This document shows, piece by piece, positions 1-7,694 of a DNA stretch of 16,209 nt. This DNA comes from Kiritimatiellia bacterium. GTDB lineage: Bacteria; Verrucomicrobiota; Kiritimatiellia; RFP12; UBA3636. How positions within the stretch are numbered: position 1 is the first letter of the stretch; each line of letters opens with the position of its first letter. The position numbers and the translations under genes were made by a program. Below the pieces are notes generated by a model. It did not search any database and was not told the DNA's origin. It saw only the letters and a program-made list of their open reading frames with translations. The DNA is taken from positions 1 through 16,209 of the forward strand of contig JAFPUX010000355.1 in assembly GCA_017413145.1 (NCBI GenBank), written 5' to 3'.

Positions 1-38
1 CCATTGCCCCGCTCTCACCCGCCGCCTGCCACGCGGCG

Positions 39-770
39 ATGGCAACGGCCCGCGCCGTCGCGAAGCGAAACGGCCCGCGCCTCGTCCTCCGACGCGAAGA
101 GGGAAACCACGTTCTCGAATTCTCCGATTTCGAAGAACCCGATTGCCTCGGTCTGGGATGGGCGTTCCGCGGGACAGCGGACGACGAAGCGGCCGCGCTC
201 CTGCGGCTGTTCCTGGACGACGCCCTCCGTCCGCGCACCGCGGGCGGCACCATCATCCGGTTCGAACTCGGCCTCCATTTCGCGCGGCTCCTCGCGGAGA
301 AAGGCGCGCTCGTCGCCGGCGAACTGGCCGCCGCACTCGATCTGCCGGACCGCGACTGGGGCCGATTCGACATCCTCGCCCGGCGCCAGCTCCTTCTGGC
401 GGGACTCGCCGCCTTGCCGGAATCCGGACGGCGAATCGTCGAATTGCTCGACATCGTCCCCGAAGACTTCCGCGACGGGCTCTTCCTGGCCTGTTGGTTC
501 GACGGCGAAGCCGCCGTCCAACGCAAATTGCTCGCGAAATTCGGCGAGTGGACGGCCGATCCGAAGTGGGGCGGCGGCAGCGGCGAAGAAGGCTGGCTCT
601 ACATCTTTCTCACCAAGTGGACGTCGAAGAACTCCTTCCCCTTCCGTCGCCTCGAACCGCTCATTCGTTGGAAACTCGAACGCGATTTCCGCCGCAATGA
701 AAACCCGCACCCCGCCGCGCCCGCCCCACACGCGGACTCCGCTGAGGGCGCGAAGGAGCCCGCCCCGTGA
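39..770 (+). CDS. Hypothetical protein, possibly 5'-truncated
   Basis: I do not recognise this 243-residue protein. The reading frame is open to the left edge of the window with no stop and no ribosome binding site before the ATG at 39, so the true start may lie outside the window. It is acidic and Leu/Ala-rich in the first 180 residues, with predicted helices around 'LLRLFLDDALR' and 'LDIVPEDFRDGLFLACWF'. An aromatic segment ('WLYIFLTKWTSKNSFPF') and a basic helix ('RWKLERDFRR') follow near residues 197-225, then a low-complexity Pro/Ala tail. There is no signal peptide or membrane segment, so a cytoplasmic protein is likely. It is the best coding frame here because the overlapping frames are Arg/Pro/Ser-rich shadows. 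Function unknown. Confidence 0.55.
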   Translation: MATARAVAKRNGPRLVLRREEGNHVLEFSDFEEPDCLGLGWAFRGTADDEAAALLRLFLDDALRPRTAGGTIIRFELGLHFARLLAEKGALVAGELAAALDLPDRDWGRFDILARRQLLLAGLAALPESGRRIVELLDIVPEDFRDGLFLACWFDGEAAVQRKLLAKFGEWTADPKWGGGSGEEGWLYIFLTKWTSKNSFPFRRLEPLIRWKLERDFRRNENPHPAAPAPHADSAEGAKEPAP

Positions 771-815
771 ACCCTCGTGCCCGCGAGCGGCGAAGCCGCG
801 ACACCCGGCCGCAGC

Positions 816-841
816 CGGCGTGGCGGCACCCCGCCACGCCG
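816..841. repeat. GTGGCGG palindrome, copy 1 (possible terminator)
   Basis: A perfect inverted repeat of 11 bp arms (CGGCGTGGCGG at 816-826, its complement at 831-841) around a 4-nt loop. It lies 45 nt after the stop of the upstream gene. No T-run follows, so classical intrinsic termination is doubtful. Two further palindromes with the same GCGTGGCGG core occur at 9581-9609 and 9835-9869, which makes this a member of a dispersed palindromic family rather than a gene-specific site. Confidence 0.7.
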
Positions 842-871
842 TGCAACGCCGCCCAACCCTAGCCCCTCCGC

Positions 872-953
872 GATTTTTGACTTGCCGGTCTATGGGGATT
901 TTTGTAGAATGGTTGCAAACTTTGACACCAAAGTGCGGAAGATTGCAGTCAAA
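872..953 (+). promoter_or_regulatory. Promoter and repeated motifs of ATPase 1
   Basis: A -35 box TTGCCG (882-887) and -10 box TAGAAT (905-910) are separated by 17 bp. Repeated motifs surround them. GATTTTTG occurs at 872-879 and 897-904. TTTGAC occurs at 876-881 and 921-926 and inverted at 948-953, touching the start codon. ACTTTG-ACAC-CAAAGT is an inverted repeat at 919-934 in the expected leader. The repeats suggest an operator, but this set is less regular than those of ATPases 2 and 3. A weak GGAAG at 937-941 lies 11 nt before the ATG. Confidence 0.6.
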
Positions 954-2245
954 TGAACAAACGCATTGAAAGACCCTTCTATCTGAAGCAACTCCGTTCC
1001 CGCGCGTGGAACGGGCAGATCAAGGTCGTGACCGGCATCCGCCGGTGCGGCAAGTCGTTTCTCTTGAACAAGCTCTACCGCGACGAACTGCTCGCCTCGG
1101 GCGTTGCCGCGGAGAACATCCGCTGCATCGCCCTTGACGAGCGCCGCAACCTCGCGCTACGCAATCCGCTCGCGCTGGCGGACGACGTCGAGCGGTGGAT
1201 GGACGGCTTCTCCGGCCGGCGCTACCTCTTCATCGACGAAATCCAGCTCTGCGGCGAGGTTCCGAACCCGCACGACCCGCGCGGGAAGCCCGTCACCTTC
1301 TACGACGCCCTCAACGAGTTCCTGCACGACGACCGGCTGGACGTCTACGTGACCGGCTCCAACTCCCGGATGCTCTCCTCGGACATCCTCACCGAGTTCC
1401 GCGGCCGCGGCGACGAGGTGCGCGTCCATCCGCTCTCGTTCGCCGAATACTGGTCCGCCGTCGGCGGCGACCGGCGCGACGCCTTCCCGGGCTACGCGCG
1501 GTTCGGCGGGATGCCGTTCTGCCTCTTCCGGCCGGACGACGCGGCCCGCGAGGCCTACCTCAAGGGTCTGTTCGCCGAGGTCTACGTGAAGGACATCGTC
1601 GAGCGCCGCAAAATCGAACGTCCGGACATCCTGGAGAAGATCCTCGACTTCATCTCGTCCTCGGTCGGCTCGCTCACCAACCCCAACAACGTCGCCGGCT
1701 CCCTCGCGGCGCAGGGGGACCGGGTCTCCGTCCACACGGTCTCGTCCTACCTCGCCCACATCAAGGACGCCTTTCTCTTCTCCGAGGCGCGGCGCTACGA
1801 CGTGAAGGGGCGCACGTACTTCTCGTATCCCGACAAGTACTACTGCGAGGACCTCGGCCTGCGCAACGCGCGCCTGTCCTTCCGCCAGCCCGAGATCACC
1901 CATCTGATGGAGAACGCTGTCTACAACGAGCTGGTTCGCCGCGGCCACTCCGTCGACGTCGGCGTCGTGACGGCCGTCGAGAAAAACGCCAAGGGCCAGT
2001 CCGTTCGCGTCCCGCACGAAATCGACTTCGTCGTCAACAAGGGCGGCGAACGGGTCTACGTCCAGTCCGCCTACGCCATCCGCTCGGAGGAGAAGCTCGA
2101 AAGCGAACGCCGGGCCTTCTCCCTGGCCGGCGACTCCTTCCGCAAGATCATCGTCCGCGACGACGTGCTGCACCGCTCGTTCGACGAATCCGGCGTCCTC
2201 CACGTGAACCTGCTCGACTTCCTTCTCGACGAATCGATCGTCTGA
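953..2245 (+). CDS. AAA_14 / DUF4143 family ATPase (ATPase 1)
   Basis: A 430-residue P-loop ATPase. Walker A is GIRRCGKS (residues 28-35), Walker B YLFIDE (91-96), and a sensor-like TGSNSRML follows at 134-141. The middle region fits the helical, winged-helix-like part of DUF4143 proteins. Near the C terminus, 'EIDFVV' followed by 'VYVQSAY' matches the PD-(D/E)XK-like nuclease fold of the family. Here Gln sits where a catalytic Glu-x-Lys would be expected, so nuclease activity is uncertain; this variant looks typical of its subfamily. Length is normal (about 400-450). The cellular role of this family is unknown. The ATG at 953 is chosen from the promoter position and family length. A secreted Sel1 protein starts 16 nt downstream and may be co-transcribed. 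It is only distantly similar to the two other ATPases in the window. Confidence 0.9.
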   Translation: MNKRIERPFYLKQLRSRAWNGQIKVVTGIRRCGKSFLLNKLYRDELLASGVAAENIRCIALDERRNLALRNPLALADDVERWMDGFSGRRYLFIDEIQLCGEVPNPHDPRGKPVTFYDALNEFLHDDRLDVYVTGSNSRMLSSDILTEFRGRGDEVRVHPLSFAEYWSAVGGDRRDAFPGYARFGGMPFCLFRPDDAAREAYLKGLFAEVYVKDIVERRKIERPDILEKILDFISSSVGSLTNPNNVAGSLAAQGDRVSVHTVSSYLAHIKDAFLFSEARRYDVKGRTYFSYPDKYYCEDLGLRNARLSFRQPEITHLMENAVYNELVRRGHSVDVGVVTAVEKNAKGQSVRVPHEIDFVVNKGGERVYVQSAYAIRSEEKLESERRAFSLAGDSFRKIIVRDDVLHRSFDESGVLHVNLLDFLLDESIV

Positions 2246-2261
2246 CCCCGCCCCGCCCGCA

Positions 2262-3947
2262 ATGAAACGCCTCGCCCTCATTCTCCCTCTCCTCGCCCTC
2301 GCCGCCGCGCCAGCGCGGGCCGAAGACCCTGCCACGAATGCGGCCCCCGTGTATCTTGCATCGATGCTGGACTTGGGATGTTCGTCCACGGCCCGAAACC
2401 AGGAAGTCGTGACGGCCGAAGGGGTCTGGCTCGCCAACTTGAGCGATCGTCATCCCGGCGGCTGCATCCGGACGATCCGGGCGCTCCTCGCGACAAACGG
2501 CGTGGAAGTCCGCATCGACGTTCTTCCGGGAACGAAAATGAAAACCGTCCCGACCTCGAACGGAATCGTCCGCCTCGAACCGGTCGAACTCCGCGAATGG
2601 GTGAACCACGAGAAGGTGCTCGTTCCGTTCGCGGACGTTCCGTGCGTCGTCCAACTCGAAAAGTGGGCGGACGTCTTCGGCAACGAAGCGTGGAGCCGCG
2701 TCCTGCTCGAACGCCGCTATCCGTCGTCCGCGGCGGCCGCCGCGGACGCGGACACCGCCGCGCTCGTCGAAGAAGCGCGGCATCTCTGCACCTACGCGCC
2801 GGTCGACTTCCCGCGCGCCGTGGAACTGCTGCGCCGGGCCGAAGCGGCGGGCGACGCGGACGCGACCGCGTTTCTCGGCAAGCGGCACGAGTACGGCGAA
2901 GGCGTTCCCTACGATCCGGTCCGCGCCCGCGAACTCTACCGCGCCGCCGCCGACCGAGGCTCGTTCTTCGGGCGGTGTTTCGCCGCGGAGAGCGTCCTCG
3001 CCGTTCCGGACGCCGAGGCCGCCGTCGCGGAGCTCTCGGCGCTCGCGGAGTCCGGCCACCGCTTCGCGTGGCTCGCCTGCAGCGCCCTCGTGCACCACTA
3101 CGAGCGCCGCGGCTGGCGGACCTTTTCCGACGCATCCGGACCGGAGCGCGCGCTGGCCGTCGCCTGGCGCGCGCGGCTTTCCGCGATGCTCGCGCCCCTC
3201 GCCCGGGCCGGCGATCCCGAGGCCCGCGTCGCCTACGGGAACCTCCTCCTGTTCCCGGGGCCGTCCGCCGATTTCGATTCCTTCGGCGCCGGCGCCGCGG
3301 GCTGCCGCGAATGGTTCCTGCCGGAAGCCGAACGCGGCTCGATCTACGCCATGTGGGGCCTCGTCGTTTCGTGCGACACGAACGTCTTCAGCCGCCCGCT
3401 GCTGCTTCCGGACGACCCCGCCGCGGACGCGGAAGCCGCCGCGCTCCGCGGACGTTGGAGCCGGGAACTCGTCGCCGCCCTCGAACGCGCCGTCGAACAG
3501 GAATGCGTCACGTGCGCGTTCTGGCTCGGCGAAATCCTCGCGGACTACACCTGGGATGCGTCCGACCCCGTGCGCGGCGCGGAACTGCTCCGCCGCGCGG
3601 CCGACGCCGGCCACCCGGGCGCCGCCCTCCGTTTCGGCGTCCATCTCGAACGCGGCGCCGGCGTCGGAAATGACGAGGCCGCCGCCGAGGCCCGCTACCG
3701 CGCCGTCCTCGCCGCGGACCGCCTCGCCGCCGCCGATGCCCGCGCCGAAGCCGCCCAGCGCCTCGCGCGCCTGCTCTTGCGCCGCGGCCCGGACGGACGC
3801 CCCGAGGCCAAGCGCCTCTTGAACCTCGCCCGCAAGGAACCCGTCCGCTACGACGAAATCGCCCTCGCCGCCCTCCGCGCCTGGAAGAAAGACGGCCCCG
3901 CCGCCGCCCTCCGCATCCTCGACAGGTTCTACCCGGACATTCCCTAG
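2262..3947 (+). CDS. Secreted Sel1-like repeat protein
   Basis: A 561-residue protein with a clear Sec signal peptide: MKR, then a Leu/Ala core, with probable cleavage after ARA at residue 20. An N-terminal domain of about residues 25-150 has no family I recognise and contains several Cys (40, 68, 128). Sel1/TPR-type helical repeats follow, best at about residues 197-232 ('ATAFLGKRHEYGEGVPYDP', then 'ARELYRAAADRG') and again at about 412-490 ('RGAELLRRAADAGHPGAAL', then 'FGVHLERGAGVGNDEAAAE'). Sel1 repeats usually mediate protein-protein contacts; an envelope or periplasmic scaffold is likely. It lies 16 nt after ATPase 1 without a visible ribosome binding site or promoter of its own, so translation may be coupled to the ATPase. 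The central part (about 240-400) has poorly conserved repeats. Confidence 0.85.
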   Translation: MKRLALILPLLALAAAPARAEDPATNAAPVYLASMLDLGCSSTARNQEVVTAEGVWLANLSDRHPGGCIRTIRALLATNGVEVRIDVLPGTKMKTVPTSNGIVRLEPVELREWVNHEKVLVPFADVPCVVQLEKWADVFGNEAWSRVLLERRYPSSAAAAADADTAALVEEARHLCTYAPVDFPRAVELLRRAEAAGDADATAFLGKRHEYGEGVPYDPVRARELYRAAADRGSFFGRCFAAESVLAVPDAEAAVAELSALAESGHRFAWLACSALVHHYERRGWRTFSDASGPERALAVAWRARLSAMLAPLARAGDPEARVAYGNLLLFPGPSADFDSFGAGAAGCREWFLPEAERGSIYAMWGLVVSCDTNVFSRPLLLPDDPAADAEAAALRGRWSRELVAALERAVEQECVTCAFWLGEILADYTWDASDPVRGAELLRRAADAGHPGAALRFGVHLERGAGVGNDEAAAEARYRAVLAADRLAAADARAEAAQRLARLLLRRGPDGRPEAKRLLNLARKEPVRYDEIALAALRAWKKDGPAAALRILDRFYPDIP

Positions 3948-3975
3948 CGCCCCTCCACGGAGCGGAACGAGTTTG

Positions 3976-4055
3976 AAAATTGTCAAAATCAGACTGCAAG
4001 GCGTTAGATAATTGTCAAAATCAGTCGTTTTACCGCTTGATTTTTGTCATTTTTC
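3976..4055 (+). repeat. Iterated operator-like sequence upstream of ATPase 2
   Basis: AATTGTCAAAATCAG occurs exactly at 3978-3992 and 4010-4024, 32 bp apart (16 of 17 bases match over 3976-3992 and 4008-4024). A third, inverted and imperfect copy at about 4036-4052 (reverse complement reads TGACAAAAATCA) overlaps the -35 box of the ATPase 2 promoter. The AT-rich block stands out sharply from its GC-rich surroundings. Position over the promoter suggests a protein-binding site controlling ATPase 2. Confidence 0.75.
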
Positions 4056-4065
4056 ATGGTAGTCT
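4037..4065 (+). promoter_or_regulatory. Promoter of ATPase 2
   Basis: -35 TTGATT (4037-4042), 17-bp spacer, -10 TAGTCT (4060-4065). The first transcribed bases GCCCCGC (4066-4072) are identical to those after the -10 of ATPase 3. The ribosome binding site AGAGGA (4076-4081) ends 7 nt before the ATG at 4089, which settles the start and excludes the in-frame TTG at 4044, which lies inside the promoter. Confidence 0.75.
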
Positions 4066-4088
4066 GCCCCGCGTCAGAGGACAAAACC

Positions 4089-5426
4089 ATGATTCGCAGG
4101 AAAGTCGAGAAACATCTGGAAGACTTCTTCGGAAACGGCAAACACGGCGCGCTGCTCGTCGACGGGGCGCGGCAGGTCGGCAAGACGTTCATCGTCGAAG
4201 CGTTCGGACGCAGTCACTACGACTCGGTCGTGAAGCTCGATTTCGTGAAATCGGCCCGTGCGCGCGACATCTTCGAGAACGTCGAGAACGAGGAAGACGT
4301 CCTCACGCGGCTGACCGCGTTCTCGAAGAAGCCGATGATCCCCGGGCGGACGCTCGTGTTCTTCGACGAAGTCCAGAAGTGCCCCGAAGCCGTCACCTAC
4401 GTGAAGTATCTGGTCCAGGACGGGCGATTCGACTACGTGCTGAGCGGTTCCCTGCTCGGCGTGGAGCTGAAGAACGTCCGGTCGATCCCGGTGGGATTCA
4501 TGGACGAAGTCAAGATGCATCCGCTGGACTTCGAGGAGTTCGTGGAGGCGAACGGCGAGAGGCCGGAGCTGCTGGAGGCGGCGCGGACCGCCTGGAGGGA
4601 CCGCCGGCCGCTCGCCAAGGTCTTCCACGACCGGCTGATGAAACTCTTCCGGCTGTATCTCGTCGTCGGCGGAATGCCGGAAGCCGTCCAGACGTATCTC
4701 GACACGAAGGACGTCCGCCGGGTCGTTTCGGTGCAGAAGAAGATCCTGCTCGAATACCGCCGCGACATCTCGCAATACGACGAAAAGAACGCACTCCGCA
4801 TCCGCGCCGTGTTCGACCGCATCGCGCCGGAGCTGAACGACAGGAACAAGCGCTTCTATTCGAACGCCGTCGGCGAAGGCGTGCGCTACGACCGGCTCGA
4901 GGACGCGTTCCTGTGGCTCGCGGAGGCGGGGGTCGCCATTCCGTCGTATTGCGTGGAGGAGGCGAAGGTCCCGCTGCTGCTCGCCCGCAAGCCCCGCTTC
5001 TTCAAGCTGTTCATGAACGACGTCGGGCTCCTCGCCGCGATGTACATGAACGACATCCAGCTCCAGATCCTGAACGGCGGGACGGACATCAACTTCGGCG
5101 CGGTCTTCGAGAACTTCGTCGCGCAGGAACTGGCGGCGCACGGCTTCGAACCGAGCTACTACAATTCCGCGAAGCACGGCGAAATCGATTTCGTTTTGGA
5201 GCGGAAGGGATGCATCCTGCCGATCGAGGTCAAATGCGGCAAGCACTACGCGCGCCACCGCGCGCTCGACCACCTCGTCGCGGACGGAACGGCCCGCGTC
5301 GACGACCCGATCGTCTTCGACGCCGACGCGTTCCGGACCAAGGGCGCCGTCTCGTATCTTCCGATCTACATGGCGATGTTCCTCCGTCCGCCCGAACTGC
5401 CCGACAAGATGATCTACGAAATCTGA
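4089..5426 (+). CDS. AAA_14 / DUF4143 family ATPase with PD-(D/E)XK domain (ATPase 2)
   Basis: A 445-residue protein. Walker A is GARQVGKT (residues 26-33), Walker B TLVFFDE (88-94), and SGSLLG follows at 119-124. The family signature 'YRRDISQYDEKN' followed by an N-x-(K/R)-F motif lies in the helical middle region. The C terminus carries an intact PD-(D/E)XK-like motif, GEID (364-367) then IEVK (379-382), so a metal-dependent nuclease is plausible. The family's function is not established; the architecture (ATPase, winged-helix-like region, nuclease fold) recalls archaeal STAND-type ATPases. A GTG-started hydrolase gene follows after 54 nt. Its promoter overlaps an iterated operator-like repeat. 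The 5' leader and -10 region resemble those of ATPase 3, while the proteins are divergent paralogues. Confidence 0.93.
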   Translation: MIRRKVEKHLEDFFGNGKHGALLVDGARQVGKTFIVEAFGRSHYDSVVKLDFVKSARARDIFENVENEEDVLTRLTAFSKKPMIPGRTLVFFDEVQKCPEAVTYVKYLVQDGRFDYVLSGSLLGVELKNVRSIPVGFMDEVKMHPLDFEEFVEANGERPELLEAARTAWRDRRPLAKVFHDRLMKLFRLYLVVGGMPEAVQTYLDTKDVRRVVSVQKKILLEYRRDISQYDEKNALRIRAVFDRIAPELNDRNKRFYSNAVGEGVRYDRLEDAFLWLAEAGVAIPSYCVEEAKVPLLLARKPRFFKLFMNDVGLLAAMYMNDIQLQILNGGTDINFGAVFENFVAQELAAHGFEPSYYNSAKHGEIDFVLERKGCILPIEVKCGKHYARHRALDHLVADGTARVDDPIVFDADAFRTKGAVSYLPIYMAMFLRPPELPDKMIYEI

Positions 5427-5480
5427 CGCCGCCGTCCCCAAGCCCCCCCCTCCCGAACACCCCGCCACGAACCCCACGCC

Positions 5481-7487
5481 GTGAAAGACTCCACGGAGAT
5501 TCTCCCCCGCATCGGCTTCGCCCTGCGCCTGACCGCGCTCCCGGACTTCTCGGGGCCGCCCCGGGAGGCCGTCGTGCGGGACGGCGAAATGGCTTCCCGG
5601 ACCGTCGAGGACGCCGGCGGCGGCGCGGTCCGCATCGTCTGGCGCGGCCACCCGCTCTGCGGCGCGGCGTTCGCCGTCGCGGCCGAGCTCGTCCCGGCGC
5701 CCGACGGCGACGGCTGGGACTATTCCTTCCGCTACGACGGCAACGCCTCGGGCCTCGCCGTGGAGGCCGTCGAGTTCCCCGTCCTGACCGTCCCGCGCAC
5801 GGATGCGACGGAAATCTTCTATCCGTGGCTGTGCGGCCGGGTGCGCCGCCCGAAGTGGGGCGCTCTGGAACCCGGCGCCCAAGTCACCGAGATCCAGGCG
5901 ACCGGCCTGCACTTCATGGCCGCGCTGAACGGCGCGGACGAGTCCTGGTACGTCGACCAGCGCGGCGACGCGCGGCTGCGCCCGAACTGGGCCGTCGTCC
6001 GCAACGGCGCGCAGCCGGGGACCGCGGCGCTCGTCTTCCGCCACTTGCCGGAGGTCACGGAAGCCAACCGCGCCGCGGGGGCGCTGCCGTTCGGCGGCCG
6101 GATCGCCACATTTCGCGGCGACTGGTTCGCGGCGGCCGAGATCTACCGGCGCTGGGCCTGGGAGCAGCCGTGGACGAAGGCGGCGTTCGCCCGTCCGCGA
6201 AATCGCCTGCGCGACATCGCGATCTGGTTCTGGAACCGGGGAGGCGTCGCGGACGTGGAGCCGCCCGTGGAGCGCTTCGCGGCGCTCGCGGGCCTGCCGG
6301 TGGCCCTGGACTGGTATTGGTGGCACAAGATCCCCTACGACTCCGGCTACCCGCACTTCTGGCCGCCGCGCGAGGGCGAGGAGGCCTTTTCCGCCGCCGT
6401 GCGGCGCCTCGCCGCGAAGGGCGTCTTCGTCCAACCCTATACGAACGGCGTCAGCTGGGACAAGGAGTCGCCGACGTGGAAGACGGAGGGCGAGCCCGAC
6501 TGCATCCTGGAAAAGAGCGGCGAACGGTGGGGGTGGCAGTACAACGTCCACATGCCCAGCTGCCTCGCGGTGATGTGCGGCGACGCGCCCCGCTTCCACG
6601 CCCGGATGCGCGACCTCGTGCGCCGGCTGCGCGAATGCGGCGTCCCGGGCGTGTATCTCGACCAGATCGGCTGCTGCACCGTCCGCACCTGCTGGGACCC
6701 GGCCCATCGCCACCCGCCCGGCGGCGGCACGGCGATCGTGGAGGGCTACCGCGAAATGCTCCGCGACATCCGGGCGGACAACCCCGGGCTGCTCCTCTCC
6801 ACCGAGTCGGCGCCCGAGTCGTATCTCGACGTCGTCGACTCGTTCATCAACCTCCACCAGAACGAGGAGCGCGCGGCGACGGTGCCCGTGCCGGAGGCCG
6901 AGACCGTCCCCGCCTTCCAGGCCGTCTACCACGGCGCGATCGCGTCCTACGGCAGCTACGCCTCGATCGACGGCATCCCGCCCTGGGACCCCGCCTGGCC
7001 CGACGACGACCGCTGGACGGAGGAGCGGCCCTGGGAGGAGCTCTACCCCGACCAGTTCGCCTTCGAATTCGCGCGCGGCGTCGCGATGGGCATCCAGCCG
7101 ATGGTGCACCAGCTGCGGATGCGCCACTTCGACGACCCCCGCTTCGCCGCGAACCTCGCCTTCGCCGTCGACACCGCGAAGTTCTACTTCGCGAATCGCG
7201 ACTTCCTCTTCGACGGCACGATGTGCGCGCCGGGGACGCTCGACTGCGCCCGGCGGACGGTGGACCTCTTCGTCCGCGGCATCTACACCAAGCCCGGCGA
7301 AGGCCGCGTCGTGCACCGCCCGGGCGCGCCCGCCGTCCTCCATTCCGTGTGGCGCGCGCCGGACGGCCGCGTCGCCGCCACGCTCTGCAACTGGACGCGC
7401 GAGCCGCAGCCCTTCGCGCTTTCGACGCCGGACCTCGCCGCCTCCGGCACCGTCCCCCCACGCAGCTGGTTGCTGGTCGCACGCTGA
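5481..7487 (+). CDS. Putative glycoside hydrolase, DUF6259-type
   Basis: A 668-residue protein resembling DUF6259 glycoside-hydrolase-like proteins. An N-terminal beta-rich domain (about 1-230) includes 'EIFYPWLCG'. A TIM-barrel-like region follows with 'PVALDWYWWHKIPY' (273-286), 'VYLDQIG' (391-397, Asp394 a candidate nucleophile) and 'LLLSTESAPES' (437-447, Glu442 a candidate acid/base). A small C-terminal beta-sandwich ('VAATLCNWTREPQPFAL') ends it. Trp/Tyr-rich barrel motifs fit carbohydrate binding. The catalytic residues are my inference from position. There is no signal peptide, so it probably acts in the cytoplasm on imported sugars, unless the start is misplaced. The GTG at 5481 has no clear ribosome binding site; the next ATG (5589) would cut into the N-terminal domain. 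It begins 54 nt after ATPase 2 and may be transcribed with it. The stop codon lies inside a 9-bp repeat block. Confidence 0.78.
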   Translation: MKDSTEILPRIGFALRLTALPDFSGPPREAVVRDGEMASRTVEDAGGGAVRIVWRGHPLCGAAFAVAAELVPAPDGDGWDYSFRYDGNASGLAVEAVEFPVLTVPRTDATEIFYPWLCGRVRRPKWGALEPGAQVTEIQATGLHFMAALNGADESWYVDQRGDARLRPNWAVVRNGAQPGTAALVFRHLPEVTEANRAAGALPFGGRIATFRGDWFAAAEIYRRWAWEQPWTKAAFARPRNRLRDIAIWFWNRGGVADVEPPVERFAALAGLPVALDWYWWHKIPYDSGYPHFWPPREGEEAFSAAVRRLAAKGVFVQPYTNGVSWDKESPTWKTEGEPDCILEKSGERWGWQYNVHMPSCLAVMCGDAPRFHARMRDLVRRLRECGVPGVYLDQIGCCTVRTCWDPAHRHPPGGGTAIVEGYREMLRDIRADNPGLLLSTESAPESYLDVVDSFINLHQNEERAATVPVPEAETVPAFQAVYHGAIASYGSYASIDGIPPWDPAWPDDDRWTEERPWEELYPDQFAFEFARGVAMGIQPMVHQLRMRHFDDPRFAANLAFAVDTAKFYFANRDFLFDGTMCAPGTLDCARRTVDLFVRGIYTKPGEGRVVHRPGAPAVLHSVWRAPDGRVAATLCNWTREPQPFALSTPDLAASGTVPPRSWLLVAR

Positions 7488-7552
7488 GAGCGCTGAGATC
7501 GCAGAGTTTGAATCTCACGCGGCGTTCGCGGAGGCCGCGGAGTTGGTTCTCA
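7482..7552. repeat. CGCNGAG 9-bp repeats and 37-bp dispersed repeat, copy 1
   Basis: Three 9-bp units (CGCTGAGAG, CGCTGAGAT, CGCAGAGTT; 7482-7508) start inside the last codons of the hydrolase gene. They are followed by a 37-bp sequence (7516-7552) that recurs without mismatch at 9528-9564. The units resemble the degenerate CGCAGAG-type intergenic repeats seen in many environmental bacterial genomes. No coding role is evident. Confidence 0.75.
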
Positions 7553-7596
7553 TGCGCGGAGGCCGCGGTGGCCCGAGCGGACTTGTGAGTCATTGT

Positions 7597-7643
7597 AATC
7601 ACATTTTTCGATGGAATAATGTGATCGGAGAACACATTTTCCG
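7597..7643 (+). repeat. Iterated operator-like sequence upstream of ATPase 3
   Basis: AATCACATTTTTCG (7597-7610) and GAACACATTTTCCG (7630-7643) match at 11 of 14 positions and lie 33 bp apart. An inverted copy, AATGTGAT (7618-7625), pairs perfectly with ATCACATT (7598-7605) across 12 bp. The block ends 1 bp before the -35 box of the ATPase 3 promoter. The spacing resembles the 32-bp direct repeat before ATPase 2, although the sequence is different. Confidence 0.7.
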
Positions 7644-7644
7644 T

Positions 7645-7673
7645 TTGAATATGCGGTGGAACTATGCTAGACT
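7645..7673 (+). promoter_or_regulatory. Promoter of ATPase 3
   Basis: -35 TTGAAT (7645-7650), 17-bp spacer, -10 TAGACT (7668-7673), then GCCCCGC (7674-7680) as at ATPase 2. The ribosome binding site AAAAGGA (7681-7687) ends 7 nt before the ATG at 7695, giving a very short leader. Confidence 0.78.
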
Positions 7674-7694
7674 GCCCCGCAAAAGGACACGAAC

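Noticed and set aside
3976..4055. CRISPR-like interpretation of the repeats before the ATPases
   Set aside because: Only two direct copies of about 15 bp, no repeat-spacer array and no cas genes.
4044..4088. TTG start 15 codons upstream for ATPase 2
   Set aside because: It lies between the -35 and -10 boxes and has no ribosome binding site; the ATG at 4089 has one at the right distance.
4074..7343. Very long antisense open frame of over 1000 codons opposite ATPase 2 and the hydrolase
   Set aside because: It is the GC-driven complement of two well-supported genes, low-complexity, with no start signals or recognisable domain.
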